This document shows, piece by piece, positions 16,706 through 25,848 of a DNA stretch of 64,000 nucleotides (position 1 is its first letter; each line of letters starts with the position of its first letter). The translations under genes and the position numbers were made by a program. Under the pieces are notes generated by a model. That model did no database searches and was not told where the DNA came from. It saw only the letters and a program-made list of their open reading frames with translations. Source of the stretch: Lysobacteraceae bacterium (GTDB taxonomy: Bacteria > Pseudomonadota > Gammaproteobacteria > Xanthomonadales > Rhodanobacteraceae); assembly GCA_028871555.1 (NCBI GenBank), contig JAGWNA010000004.1, positions 43,266-107,265 on the forward strand. The letters run 5' to 3'.

Positions 16706-18322
16706 TCAGTCCAGGCGGGCGAACCACGCCCCATGACCGGGCAGTTGCAGACACTCACCCTGCAACCGGCCTTGCATCAGGCCATGGCCGTCCAGCCGAT
16801 GCTGCCTGCCAAGCCCCGGCAGAGTGACCACGGCGGCCTGGACGGCGAGGTTGAACACCACCAGCACGGTCTCGCCATCCAGGCTGCGGGTGAAGGCCAG
16901 CACCGGTTCTTCCGTGTCGAGAAAACGGATATCGCCCAGGCACAGCGCGGGCTGCTTCTTGCGCCAGTGCATGAAGCGGCGAAAGCCGTTGAGCACCGAA
17001 TGCGGGTCGGCTTCCTGATGCGCCACGGCCAGCGCACGATGCTCTTCCGGCAACGGCAGCCATGGCGTGCCGCGACTGAAACCGGCATGCACATCGTCGT
17101 TCCACGGCATCGGCGTGCGGCACCCGTCGCGGCCCTTGAACTGCGGCCAGAACGCGATGCCATAGGGATCCTGCAGCGACTCGTACGGCACCTCGGCCTC
17201 GGTCAGCGCCAGCTCCTCGCCCTGGTAGACACAGACCGAGCCACGCAGCGAACAGACCATCGCAGTGAGCAGGTTGGCCAGTTTCGCCGAGGCATCGCCA
17301 TTGCCCCAGCGGCTGAGCACCCGCTCCACGTCATGATTGGAGATCGCCCAGCATGGCCAGCCTTCGTGCAACTGCGACTCCAGCTTGCGCACGGTGTCGC
17401 GGATGTAGCCCGCGCTGAAATCGTCGGTCAGCAGCTCGAAGCTGTAACCCATGTGCAGGCGATGGTCGCTGGTGTACTCGGCCATCGTCGCCAGCGAGTC
17501 CTCGGAGGATATTTCGCCCAGCGCGGCGACGTCCCGGTAGCGATCGAGCACCTCGCGCAGGTCCTGCAGGAATACCAGGTTCTCCGGCTGGGTGTTGTTG
17601 TAGTAGTGGTACTGGAAGGCGTACGGGTTGTCCGGACTGAAGCCGCGGCCGACCCGTTCGTGCGGCGGCTTGGCCGGGTTGTCGCGCAGCAGGCGGTCGT
17701 GGAAGCAGAAGTTGATCGCATCCAGGCGCAGGCCGTCGACGCCGCGGTCCAGCCAGAACTTCACGTTGTCGAGTACGGCCGCACGCACTTGCGGATGATG
17801 AAAATTCAGATCGGGCTGCGAGGTCAGGAAATTGTGCAGGTAGTACTGCCCGCGCCGCGGCTCCCACTGCCATGCGCAACCGCCGAACAGCGACAGCCAG
17901 TTGTTCGGTGGCGTGCCGTCCGGCTGCGCGTCGGCCCACACGTACCAGTCGGCCCTGGGGTTGTCGCGGCTCTGCCGGCTTTCGCGGAACCAGCTGTGTT
18001 CGATCGAGGTATGGCTGAGCACCTGGTCGATCATCACCTTCAGACCGAGTCCGTGTGCCTTGGCCAGCAGGCGGTCGAAATCCGCCAGCGTGCCGAACAG
18101 CGGATCGACGTCGCGGTAATCGGCGATGTCGTAGCCGAAGTCGGCCATCGGCGACTTGAAGAACGGCGCGATCCAGATCGCATCCACGCCCAGCCCGGCC
18201 ACGTAGTCGAGCCGCTCGATGATGCCCGGCAGATCGCCCACGCCATCGCCGTTGGTATCCAGGAAACTGCGTGGATAGATCTGATAGATGACGGCACCGC
18301 GCCACCACATTACATCGGTCAT
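16706..18322 (-). CDS. aglA: Cytoplasmic alpha-glucosidase (GH13, XgtA/AglA-like)
   Basis: The 538-residue protein lacks a signal peptide. GH13 regions are clear: DYVAGLGVDAIWIAPFFKSP, nucleophile D201 (DGLRLDAIN), acid/base E270 (ALGEISSED) and D331 (ISNHDVER). Sequence type and residue spacing match the GH13_23 alpha-glucosidases known from Xanthomonas and Halomonas, which release glucose from maltose and maltooligosaccharides. It is transcribed divergently from the TonB receptor gene, with two MalR-like operators between them. It is probably the final intracellular step of the pathway. The symbol is by similarity. Confidence 0.9.
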   Translation of the reverse strand: MTDVMWWRGAVIYQIYPRSFLDTNGDGVGDLPGIIERLDYVAGLGVDAIWIAPFFKSPMADFGYDIADYRDVDPLFGTLADFDRLLAKAHGLGLKVMIDQVLSHTSIEHSWFRESRQSRDNPRADWYVWADAQPDGTPPNNWLSLFGGCAWQWEPRRGQYYLHNFLTSQPDLNFHHPQVRAAVLDNVKFWLDRGVDGLRLDAINFCFHDRLLRDNPAKPPHERVGRGFSPDNPYAFQYHYYNNTQPENLVFLQDLREVLDRYRDVAALGEISSEDSLATMAEYTSDHRLHMGYSFELLTDDFSAGYIRDTVRKLESQLHEGWPCWAISNHDVERVLSRWGNGDASAKLANLLTAMVCSLRGSVCVYQGEELALTEAEVPYESLQDPYGIAFWPQFKGRDGCRTPMPWNDDVHAGFSRGTPWLPLPEEHRALAVAHQEADPHSVLNGFRRFMHWRKKQPALCLGDIRFLDTEEPVLAFTRSLDGETVLVVFNLAVQAAVVTLPGLGRQHRLDGHGLMQGRLQGECLQLPGHGAWFARLD

Positions 18323-18418
18323 TCAACGAATCCCTGACTGAGCCAGCTGCACGTTCGCTGCCGCTCGCTGGCGAACGGGTTCAGCTTAGCGGCAGCCTCC
18401 CATGGTCCCGCAGAGTGC

Positions 18419-18432
18419 TACATACGTATTCA
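18419..18432. promoter_or_regulatory. MalR-like operator, copy 1 (aglA side)
   Basis: TACATACGTATTCA is a near-palindrome around ACGT, 87 bases before the aglA start. It is the inverse of the motif found in front of malA and of the 27342 gene, with one base changed. A LacI-family repressor site is inferred. Confidence 0.55.
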
Positions 18433-18610
18433 TCCATGCTGCAACCGCACAATATCGTTGCCGTATGGGCACTTCTCTTGCGCTGACCGAAGCGCAGTCA
18501 TGCGCTGGAGATCGAGACAACGCAAGGAATGTGGAATTCAATCCGCGGCCTGCCCCGGCTCCGCAGGCAACCCATGTTGCGCTGCGATGACATGCTGTTT
18601 GCACTTGTTA

Positions 18611-18624
18611 TGAATACGTATGCA
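18611..18624. promoter_or_regulatory. MalR-like operator, copy 2 (malA side)
   Basis: TGAATACGTATGCA is an imperfect palindrome about 155 bases before the receptor gene; flanking bases ATGAATACGTATGCAGATA are identical at copy 3 (27193). It overlaps a possible promoter with TTGCAC at 18599-18604, so binding would repress the receptor. Confidence 0.6.
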
Positions 18625-18778
18625 GATAACGACTGGTCGTGGAAACAGGGGCTTAACATCGATACACGTCGCTGGCCGAAGGTCGATCAGCGCACCCTGC
18701 CGACGGTCGTCGCCGACGAAAGCGCAGGCAAGCCAGAGTTCAGAAATGCGGCGACATATTTTGTGGGGAGACGAGAAC

Positions 18779-21691
18779 ATGTTACTGAAACGCAACCTGA
18801 TGGCTCTGGCTTTGATTTCGGCCGGCTTGTGTTGTACTGCTGTCGTGAACGCAACGCCCGCTGCCCCCGCCGCTCCGGCGGCCGGCACACCGCAAAGCGC
18901 CCAGGATCAGGCTTCGTCGCAGACGCCCGCCGGGGCCAAGAAGAGCACTGACGCCACCAGGCCGAGCAAGGCCAAGAAGCTGGGGACCGTGCAGGTCACG
19001 GGCTTCATCAGCAGCATCGAGAACTCCACGGCGATCAAGCGGAACGCCGACAGCATTGTCGAAGCGGTATCTTCCGAACAGATCGGCAAACTGCCCGGCA
19101 TCAGCATCGCCGACGCCCTGGGCCGCCTGCCCGGCCTGGCCGTGCAGACGGTCAGCGGCCGCCCGCAGGTGCTCTCCATCCACGGCCTGGGTCCGGACTT
19201 CTCCACCGCACTGGTCAACGGCGGCCAGCAGGTGTCGACCTCCAACAACCGTGACGTGCAGTTCGACCAATACCCCTCGAGCTGGTTCAACGCCGTCGTG
19301 GTGCACCTGAGCCCGCAGGCCGATCTCATCGGCCAGGGTCTGGCCGGCACGGTGGACATGCAGACGATCCGCCCGCTCGACAAGAACAAGCCGGAAGCGG
19401 CAGTGAACGCCCGCTATGTATGGGACGGCAAGTCCCAGCTCGTCAACGGTCCCGGCGTGCACGACAACGGCTACAACGTCAACGGCGTGTGGGTGAACCA
19501 GTTCGCCGACCACACGTTGGGCGTCACGCTGGGCGTGGACCTGGAGTCCAACCCGACGCAGATCGAGCACCAGGCGCCATGGGGCTACCCGACCGACGCA
19601 AACGGCAATGCCGTGATCGGCGGCGCGAAGAACTTCGGCATCTCCGACACCATGAAGCGCCGGGGCCTGCTCGCCACCGTGCAGTGGCAGCCGAACGAGT
19701 TCTACACCGGCACGATCGACATGACGTACGACAACTTCAAGGAGGTCCAGCAGGCCAAGGGCATGGAGTTCCCGCTGTTCTGGAGCTCGGCCACGCTGCA
19801 ACCCGGCGGCACCGTGCAGAACGGCCTGATTACCAGCGGCACCTACACCAACGTGTCGCCGGTCATCCGCAACGACTACAACAGCACCAGCGCGCGCGTC
19901 TACAACTTCAACTGGGACAACAAGTTCAAGATCAACGAGAACTGGTCGGCCGACCTGGTGGGCAACTACTCGCGCGCCAAGCGTCGCGATGTCAACCTCG
20001 AGAGCTACTCCGGCAGTGGTTTCAACAAGAGCGGCCCGCAGGATACGCTGAACTTCTACGAGCAAAGCAACCACATGCTGTACGTCAACAACTCGGTCGA
20101 CTACGGCAGCGGTGCCGTACTGACCGACCCGCAGGGCTGGGGCGGCGGCAACGACGTGGTGCAGGCCGGCTTCATCAACGCGCCGCACACGGTCGACTAC
20201 CTGGCCAACCTCAAGCTCAGCGTGGAGCGTGATTTCATGAGCGGCCCGTTCTCCAGCGTGGAGTTCGGCGTGGCGCAAAGCACGCGCAACAAGACCTACC
20301 ACATCGACCAATCCTTCCTGACCCTGGGCGGCGGCACCATCAGCGGCGGCAGCGCGGTTACGTCCGCGCCGTTCAGCGGCGGCACGTGCAGTCCGCTGGC
20401 GTGGATGGGGGTCGGTCTGCAGCCCTGCTACAACCCGTTCGACCTGATCGCCAACGGCACCCTGGTAAACGTGCCGACCTTCGGCTCGTCGCTGTCGACG
20501 CCGCCGAACTGGCGTGTGCACGAGAACGTGCTCACCCCGTACTTCCAGTTCAACCTGGATACCTCCCTGGGCAACGTGACTCTGCGCGGCAACTTCGGCC
20601 TGCAGATGCAGCGCACCTTGCAGCGGGCGGTGGGCGAGCGCGTGGCGCCGGGCAGTGCGATCACCGGCAACGCCATCACGCTGCTCCCGGTGACGGGCAG
20701 CACCAGCTACAAGAAGTACCTGCCGAGCGCCAACCTGATCTTCGGCCTGACCGACAACGACGACGTGCGCGTCAGTGCGGCCCGCACCCTGGCCCGCCCG
20801 CGCATGGACCAGATGAACGCCAGCCTCTCGGTGAGCGGCAACATCACCCATCTGCAGTCGACCGATCCGAACCAGGCCTACTTCAGCGCCTCGGGCGGCA
20901 ACCCGAGGCTGCGGCCCACCATGGCCGACAACTACAACGTCAGCTACGAGCACTATTTCTCGGGCGAGTCTTCGGGCTTCGCGTGCAATTCGAGCGACAA
21001 CAAGAACTCGGATCTGTGCCGTACCGGCGGCGGCGGCTACTTCGCGGTGTCGGGCTACTTCATCTCGCTGCATGACTACATCAACCCGAACGCGGCTTTC
21101 CTGCAGGACTTCAGCTCGTTCCTGCCGTTCGGCCTGACCCCGGCCCAGCTGGCGCAGCTGGGCACCACCCAGGGCATCGTGTCCGGTCCGACCAACGACG
21201 GCCGCGGCTACGTGAAGGGCGCCCAGGTCACGCTGAACCTGCCGGCCGCGCTGATCACCCCGGTGCTCAATGGCTTCGGCGTGATCCTCACCGGCAACCG
21301 CACCAAGAGCGCGCTGGTCTACGCCGGCAACAGCACCCCGATCACCGTGCCGGGTCTGTCGAAGTGGGTGGCGAACGGCACGCTGTACTATCAGCACAAC
21401 GGCTTCGAGGCCCGCGTGAGCGACAGCTACCGTTCCAACTTCCTGGGCGAGGTGTCCGGCATCAGCGCGTCGCGCATCGAGCAGACCCTGCAGGGGGGCA
21501 GCACCTACGACGCGCAGGTCAGCTACACCTTCGACCACGGTCCGCTGAACGGCCTGACGATCATTGCGCAGGGCTCCAACCTGTCCAACAAGACCTTCGT
21601 CACCTTCCAGAACAACGATCCGCGGCAGGCACTGAGCTGGGAAAGCTACGGGCGTCGTTACGAGATCGGCATTTCCTACAAGTTCATGTAA
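18779..21691 (+). CDS. malA: TonB-dependent receptor, maltodextrin-type (MalA-like)
   Basis: The 970-residue outer-membrane receptor has a signal peptide (cleavage near VVNA-TPAA), a low-complexity Ala/Pro linker, a plug domain (about 85-200, with SISIADALGRLPGLAVQ-like sequence) and a 22-stranded barrel ending YEIGISYKFM. The ATG at 18779 has GGGGAG eight bases upstream. Its class and its neighbours (GH13 enzymes, halogenase-like flavoproteins) match the maltose/maltodextrin TonB receptor loci of Caulobacter and Xanthomonas. It should take up maltooligosaccharides across the outer membrane using TonB energy. The substrate is inferred from context. Confidence 0.85.
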   Translation: MLLKRNLMALALISAGLCCTAVVNATPAAPAAPAAGTPQSAQDQASSQTPAGAKKSTDATRPSKAKKLGTVQVTGFISSIENSTAIKRNADSIVEAVSSEQIGKLPGISIADALGRLPGLAVQTVSGRPQVLSIHGLGPDFSTALVNGGQQVSTSNNRDVQFDQYPSSWFNAVVVHLSPQADLIGQGLAGTVDMQTIRPLDKNKPEAAVNARYVWDGKSQLVNGPGVHDNGYNVNGVWVNQFADHTLGVTLGVDLESNPTQIEHQAPWGYPTDANGNAVIGGAKNFGISDTMKRRGLLATVQWQPNEFYTGTIDMTYDNFKEVQQAKGMEFPLFWSSATLQPGGTVQNGLITSGTYTNVSPVIRNDYNSTSARVYNFNWDNKFKINENWSADLVGNYSRAKRRDVNLESYSGSGFNKSGPQDTLNFYEQSNHMLYVNNSVDYGSGAVLTDPQGWGGGNDVVQAGFINAPHTVDYLANLKLSVERDFMSGPFSSVEFGVAQSTRNKTYHIDQSFLTLGGGTISGGSAVTSAPFSGGTCSPLAWMGVGLQPCYNPFDLIANGTLVNVPTFGSSLSTPPNWRVHENVLTPYFQFNLDTSLGNVTLRGNFGLQMQRTLQRAVGERVAPGSAITGNAITLLPVTGSTSYKKYLPSANLIFGLTDNDDVRVSAARTLARPRMDQMNASLSVSGNITHLQSTDPNQAYFSASGGNPRLRPTMADNYNVSYEHYFSGESSGFACNSSDNKNSDLCRTGGGGYFAVSGYFISLHDYINPNAAFLQDFSSFLPFGLTPAQLAQLGTTQGIVSGPTNDGRGYVKGAQVTLNLPAALITPVLNGFGVILTGNRTKSALVYAGNSTPITVPGLSKWVANGTLYYQHNGFEARVSDSYRSNFLGEVSGISASRIEQTLQGGSTYDAQVSYTFDHGPLNGLTIIAQGSNLSNKTFVTFQNNDPRQALSWESYGRRYEIGISYKFM

Positions 21692-21711
21692 GCGGAAAGC
21701 TCCTCCCCACC

Positions 21712-21746
21712 AGCCCCGTTGAGTCCATCCAGCGGGGCTTTTTTTT
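21712..21746 (+). terminator. Terminator after the TonB receptor gene
   Basis: AGCCCCG pairs with CGGGGCT across a short loop and is followed by eight Ts (to 21746). It separates malA from the halogenase-like gene, which would need read-through or its own promoter. Confidence 0.85.
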
Positions 21747-21801
21747 GACAAGGCCATGACGAACCGCTAGTCAAAGGCCTCCAGGCATTCCGGGTATACG
21801 C

Positions 21802-23385
21802 ATGCAGGCCAATCCCATCCAGCGCGTGGTCATCGTCGGCGGCGGCACCGCCGGCTGGATGACCGCCGCCCTGCTCGCCCGCGCACTGGGGCCGCAGGTG
21901 CAGATCCGGCTGGTCGAGTCGGACGAGATCGGCGTCGTCGGGGTCGGCGAGGCCACCATTCCCTCGATTCGCCTGGTCAACCAGTTTCTCGGCCTGGACG
22001 AAGACGATCTGCTGCGCGCCACCCACGGCACCTTCAAGCTGGGCATCGAATTCAACGACTGGCGGCGGCTGGGCGATTCGTACATGCACGCCTTCGGCGA
22101 CATCGGCCTGCCGCTGGGACTGATCGGCTTTCACCACTACTGGCTGCGCGATGTGCATGGACGCACGAGTGCCGCAGGCGCAGGAAGCGCAGGAGCGGCC
22201 GATGTGCATGGACGCACGAGTGCCGCGGGCGCAGGAGCGGCAGGAGCGCCGGACCTGTGGGCCTATTCGCTCAATGCGACCGTGGCACGAGCGCATCGTT
22301 TCGGCCGCATGGAGCGCGTCGGCAGCAGCCCGCTGACCGGCATCAAGTACGCCTACCAGCTCGACGCCATCGCCTATGGCCAGTACCTGCGCCGCCACAC
22401 CGATCCGGCCATCGTCCAGCGCATCGAGGGCAGGATCGTCGACGTGCAGCTGCGCGCCGAGGACGGCTTCATCGAATCGGTGCAGCTGGCCAGCGGCGAG
22501 CGCGTGGCGGGCGACCTGTTCATCGACTGCTCGGGCTTCCGCGGCCTGCTGATCGAGGGCGCGCTGAAGACCGGCTACGACAACTGGCAGCAGTGGCTGC
22601 CGTGCGACCGCGCGCTGGCGGTACCCAGCGCGCGGGTGGCGCCGATGCGCCCGTTCACCCAGGCCAGCGCACGCACCGCCGGCTGGCAGTGGCGCATCCC
22701 GCTGCAGCATCGCAGCGGCAACGGCCACGTGTACTGCAGCCGGTTCATCAGCGACGACGAGGCCAGCGCCCAGCTGCTGGCCAACCTCGAAGGCGCTCCG
22801 CTGTCCGATCCACGTCCGCTGCGCTTCATCACCGGCATGCGCCGGCAGACATGGAACCGCAACTGCGTGGCGCTGGGGCTGTCGGCCGGCTTCATGGAGC
22901 CGCTGGAGTCGACCAGCATCCATCTGATCCAGTCGGGCGTGAGCCGGCTGCTGGCGATGTTCCCCGACCGCCGCTGCGATGTCGCCCTGAGCACCGAATA
23001 CAACCGCCAGACGCGGTTCGAGTACGAGCGCATCCGCGACTTCCTGGTGCTGCACTACAAGGCCACCGAACGCGACGACAGTCCGTTCTGGCGGCAATGC
23101 GCGCAGATGGAGATTCCCGAATCGCTGGCGCGGCGGATCGCGCTGTTCCGCGGCAACGGCAGCATCTTTCGCGACGCCGACGAGCTGTTCACCGAGGTCG
23201 GCTGGCTGCAGGTACTGCTCGGCCAGGGCATCGAGCCGCAGCGCCATCACCCGCTCGCCGAAACCCTCGATCAGGACCGGCTCGACGAGTTCCTGGGCAA
23301 TATCCGCACCCTGGTCGGCCGCGCCGCGGACACCCTGCCGCCGCACGAGCGCTTCGTCGCCGAACACTGCAAGGCGGAGTCCTGA
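21802..23385 (+). CDS. Flavin-dependent tryptophan-halogenase-family protein, first copy
   Basis: This 527-residue FAD protein has the nucleotide-binding GGGTAGW (residues 13-19), K79 in GTFKLG at the place of the catalytic lysine of PrnA, and WQWRIP matching the WxWxIP signature. Family members with TonB receptors in sugar loci have no demonstrated halogenation role; true activity is unknown. Compared with the second copy it carries about 34 extra residues after HHYWLRD, encoded by two copies of a 51-bp repeat (22150-22251). It lies downstream of malA and is probably part of the same regulon. Confidence 0.85.
   Translation: MQANPIQRVVIVGGGTAGWMTAALLARALGPQVQIRLVESDEIGVVGVGEATIPSIRLVNQFLGLDEDDLLRATHGTFKLGIEFNDWRRLGDSYMHAFGDIGLPLGLIGFHHYWLRDVHGRTSAAGAGSAGAADVHGRTSAAGAGAAGAPDLWAYSLNATVARAHRFGRMERVGSSPLTGIKYAYQLDAIAYGQYLRRHTDPAIVQRIEGRIVDVQLRAEDGFIESVQLASGERVAGDLFIDCSGFRGLLIEGALKTGYDNWQQWLPCDRALAVPSARVAPMRPFTQASARTAGWQWRIPLQHRSGNGHVYCSRFISDDEASAQLLANLEGAPLSDPRPLRFITGMRRQTWNRNCVALGLSAGFMEPLESTSIHLIQSGVSRLLAMFPDRRCDVALSTEYNRQTRFEYERIRDFLVLHYKATERDDSPFWRQCAQMEIPESLARRIALFRGNGSIFRDADELFTEVGWLQVLLGQGIEPQRHHPLAETLDQDRLDEFLGNIRTLVGRAADTLPPHERFVAEHCKAES
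22150..22251 (+). repeat. Two tandem 51-bp repeats inside the halogenase-like gene
   Basis: Two 51-bp units abut at 22200/22201. Their first 26 bases are identical (opening GATGTGCATGGACGCACGAG) and the rest differ at several positions. The length is a multiple of three, so each adds 17 residues: DVHGRTSAAGAGSAGAA and DVHGRTSAAGAGAAGAP. The paralogous protein has only a short loop here, so the repeat is an insertion into a surface loop. Confidence 0.85.
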
Positions 23386-23477
23386 TCCGGCTGCAGGCGG
23401 TCGCTGGCTGCAGGTCGCTGCCGGCACCGCGATTTGCGGGACGGCACTTGCGGGGCGGCTTTTGTAGGGCGGCTTTT

Positions 23478-23564
23478 GTAGGAGCGCACCCTGTGCGCGA
23501 ATGCTTTTCGCGAATGCTTTTTGTGCGTTCGGCAAAAGCATTCGCGCACAGGGTGCGCTCCTGC
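23478..23564. repeat. Paired GTAG-type REP element, copy A
   Basis: Two REP units face each other. Each has the edge GTAGGAGC followed by the palindrome GCGCAC-CCT-GTGCGC and AATGC; the right-hand unit ends CTCCTGC instead of CTCCTAC. The element lies between the convergent halogenase-like and HD-GYP genes. The GTAG foot before a hairpin is the hallmark of REPs mobilised by RAYT transposases (compare SMAG repeats of Stenotrophomonas). No RAYT gene is in the window. Confidence 0.85.
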
Positions 23565-23574
23565 ATGAGGTGCG

Positions 23575-24213
23575 CTATCGGGCCACGTCCATGAGATAGG
23601 CATCCAGCATGGCCGGGTCATGCTTGACGCCACGTTCGGTGGCGAGGATCGACATGACCGTCGCCTGTGCCCTGCGCGGATGGTACGAACGACCCGAAGT
23701 CATCGCATCATGGCTGTCGACCACCGACAGGATCCGGGACAGCAAGGGAATCTCGTCGCCGCGCAGCCCATCGGGATAACCGCTGCCGTCCCAGTGCTCG
23801 TGATGATGCCGTACGACGCGTGCGATCTCCTCGCGGAAAGGTATGTCGCGTTGATTGAGAATGAAGCTCTCGCCGCGGGTGCTGTGCGTGCGCATGATGG
23901 CCCACTCGGCATCGTTCAGCGGCCCGGGTTTGAACAGGATCGAATCGGGAAGATCGATCTTGCCGATGTCGTGCAACCGTGCAGCCACTGCAACGACCAG
24001 CAGGTCGTGCCTGTCAAGATCGATCGCTTCGCCGAGCCGGACCGCCAGCCTGGCGACACGGTCGCAGTGCTGTGCAGTATGTCCGTCGCGCGCGTGCATG
24101 GCCCGGTCCAGATGAGGTGCAGCGCTGTATATCCAGGAATCCATGGCGGGTATCGGTGAAAGGGGGGGAACTTTGCGTGAGCGGCCTCCCTGCCGGCGGT
24201 TGGACTGCGACAT
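23575..24213 (-). CDS. HD-GYP domain cyclic-di-GMP phosphodiesterase
   Basis: The 212-residue protein is essentially one HD-GYP domain without sensor. It has the metal ligands H81/D82 in RLHDIGK, HHHEH at 136-140, and WDGSGYPDGLRGDEIP with GYP at 145-147. All signature residues are present, so it should hydrolyse c-di-GMP. The start is uncertain; Met24 (24144) would remove a basic, Ser/Pro-rich leader. It is transcribed towards the REP element A. It may counterbalance the GGDEF protein upstream, but nothing in sequence links the two directly. Confidence 0.85.
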   Translation of the reverse strand: MSQSNRRQGGRSRKVPPLSPIPAMDSWIYSAAPHLDRAMHARDGHTAQHCDRVARLAVRLGEAIDLDRHDLLVVAVAARLHDIGKIDLPDSILFKPGPLNDAEWAIMRTHSTRGESFILNQRDIPFREEIARVVRHHHEHWDGSGYPDGLRGDEIPLLSRILSVVDSHDAMTSGRSYHPRRAQATVMSILATERGVKHDPAMLDAYLMDVAR

Positions 24214-24295
24214 GCCGGCGACCTGGGCAGCGTGCCGGATGGCTGCCCGGGCAGCTTAATCGGTGGTGGGTTTCATGGGAATATGCTGGCGCCAT

Positions 24296-24320
24296 GTCGC
24301 CGGGCGCGCCGCCCGGCGAC
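24296..24320. other. Perfect 11-bp stem-loop after the second halogenase gene
   Basis: GTCGCCGGGCG pairs exactly with CGCCCGGCGAC around a 3-base loop, 26 bases past the stop of the minus-strand halogenase gene. No T-run follows on either strand, so it is a transcript-stabilising or weak termination structure rather than a canonical terminator. Confidence 0.5.
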
Positions 24321-24345
24321 AATCCGTCGCGCCGTTGGTCGCACG

Positions 24346-25848
24346 CTACGACCGTGCCCGGCAATGCCGATCGATGTACTGCCGGTGCGTGGGCATCGCC
24401 TGCACGGCCTGGTCGATCGCCCGGCGCAAGCCCTGCAGACGCTCCGCCGCATCGACCTGGCTGCGCATGTCGGTCAGCGGATGGTAGCGCTGCGGCCATA
24501 TTTCCTGCCCCACCAGCACCGCCAGCCAATTGGCGTTCTGGAACAGCTCCATGCTCTCGGCCACCAACCGGCCATGGCGACGGAAGTGCTCGATCTTGTA
24601 CTGCAAGGTGTCTGGAATCGACATCGTCGCCGTCCGCCGCCAAAGCGGCTCGTCGCGCCGCACCGCGTGATAGTGCAGGATCAGGAAGTCGCGGATGCGC
24701 TCGTACTCGGTATGCGTGAGGCGGTTGTATTCCTGCGCCGCGATGGGGTCGAAATCGCGGTCGGGAAACAACGCCAGAAGCCGGCTGATGGCGGTCTGGA
24801 TCAGATGGATGCTGGTCGACTCCAGCGGCTCCATGAAACCGGCCGAGAGACCGATCGCCACGCAGTTGCGGTTCCATGACCGCCTGCGCCGTCCGGCACT
24901 GAAGCGCAATTGCCGCGGCGAGCCCAGCGGCTCGCCCTCCAGGTTGTCCAGCAGCGTCGCCGTGGCCTCGTCATCGCTGATGAACTGGCTGCAGTACACG
25001 TGGCCGTTGCCCATCCGGTGCTGCAGCGGGATGCGCCACTGCCAACCGGCGGCGTGCGCCGTGGAGCGCGTGTACGGCGTCAACTCGGCGCGGTGGGTGC
25101 AGGCCACCGCCACCGCGCGATCGCACGGCAGCCAGTGCGTCCAGTCGTCGTAGCCGGTCTTCAGCGCGCCCTCGATCAGCAGGCCGCGAAAACCGGAGCA
25201 GTCGATGAACAGGTCGCCCTCGATCGCCGTGCCGCCGTCCAGCGTCACGCCCTGGATCAGGCCGTCGTCTCCGCGCAGGGTGATGTCCACCACCTTGCCC
25301 TCGGTCCGCCGAACGCCACGCTGCTCGGCATAGTTGCGCAGGAAACCCGCGTACAGGCTGGCGTCGAAGTGATAGGCATAGTCGAGCGAGGACAGCACCT
25401 GACGGCGATCGGCCACCGGCAGGTCGAACTTGCCGGCTTTGGCGGCCGCCCATGCCAGCGCGTAATCCTGCAGCGGCGTGTGGTCGCCGCGCTCGCGCTC
25501 GCGCAACCAGTAATGATGCAGCGGCACGGTATCGAACTCGGTGCCGAACTGGCCGAACGGATGAAAGTAGCGTTGCCCGCCGCAGGTCCAGTCGACGAAC
25601 TCGATGCCGAGCTTGAAGGTGCCCTGGGTGGCCGCCAGGAACGCATTTTCATCGATGCCCAGGATGTGGTTGAACAGCTTGATCGGCGGAATCGTGGCCT
25701 CGCCGACGCCGATGCTGCCGATCTCCTGCGACTCGACCAGATCGATCCGGCAGTTGCCTTGCAGCGCGTTGGCCAGTGCCGCGGCGGTCATCCAGCCGGC
25801 GGTGCCGCCGCCCACGATCACGATGCGGCGTATGCGGCGGTCAGTCAT
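24346..25848 (-). CDS. Flavin-dependent tryptophan-halogenase-family protein, second copy
   Basis: This 500-residue paralogue of the 21802 product has GGGTAGW at 13-19, K79 (GTFKLG) and WQWRIP intact, and lacks the repeat insertion. Both proteins share long blocks such as [20 protein letters not shown]. The ATG overlaps the stop of the antiporter gene (ATGA, 25845-25848), so the two are translationally coupled. Flavin halogenases need FADH2 from a reductase; none is nearby. The recurrent association with TonB-receptor sugar loci suggests a role in carbohydrate-linked metabolism rather than antibiotic synthesis, but that is inference. Confidence 0.85.
   Translation of the reverse strand: MTDRRIRRIVIVGGGTAGWMTAAALANALQGNCRIDLVESQEIGSIGVGEATIPPIKLFNHILGIDENAFLAATQGTFKLGIEFVDWTCGGQRYFHPFGQFGTEFDTVPLHHYWLRERERGDHTPLQDYALAWAAAKAGKFDLPVADRRQVLSSLDYAYHFDASLYAGFLRNYAEQRGVRRTEGKVVDITLRGDDGLIQGVTLDGGTAIEGDLFIDCSGFRGLLIEGALKTGYDDWTHWLPCDRAVAVACTHRAELTPYTRSTAHAAGWQWRIPLQHRMGNGHVYCSQFISDDEATATLLDNLEGEPLGSPRQLRFSAGRRRRSWNRNCVAIGLSAGFMEPLESTSIHLIQTAISRLLALFPDRDFDPIAAQEYNRLTHTEYERIRDFLILHYHAVRRDEPLWRRTATMSIPDTLQYKIEHFRRHGRLVAESMELFQNANWLAVLVGQEIWPQRYHPLTDMRSQVDAAERLQGLRRAIDQAVQAMPTHRQYIDRHCRARS

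Noticed and set aside
18782..21757. A 991-codon open frame antisense to the TonB receptor gene
   Set aside because: It is a shadow of codon bias in GC-rich DNA: Arg/His/Val-rich, no start signal, and the plus-strand receptor is unmistakable.
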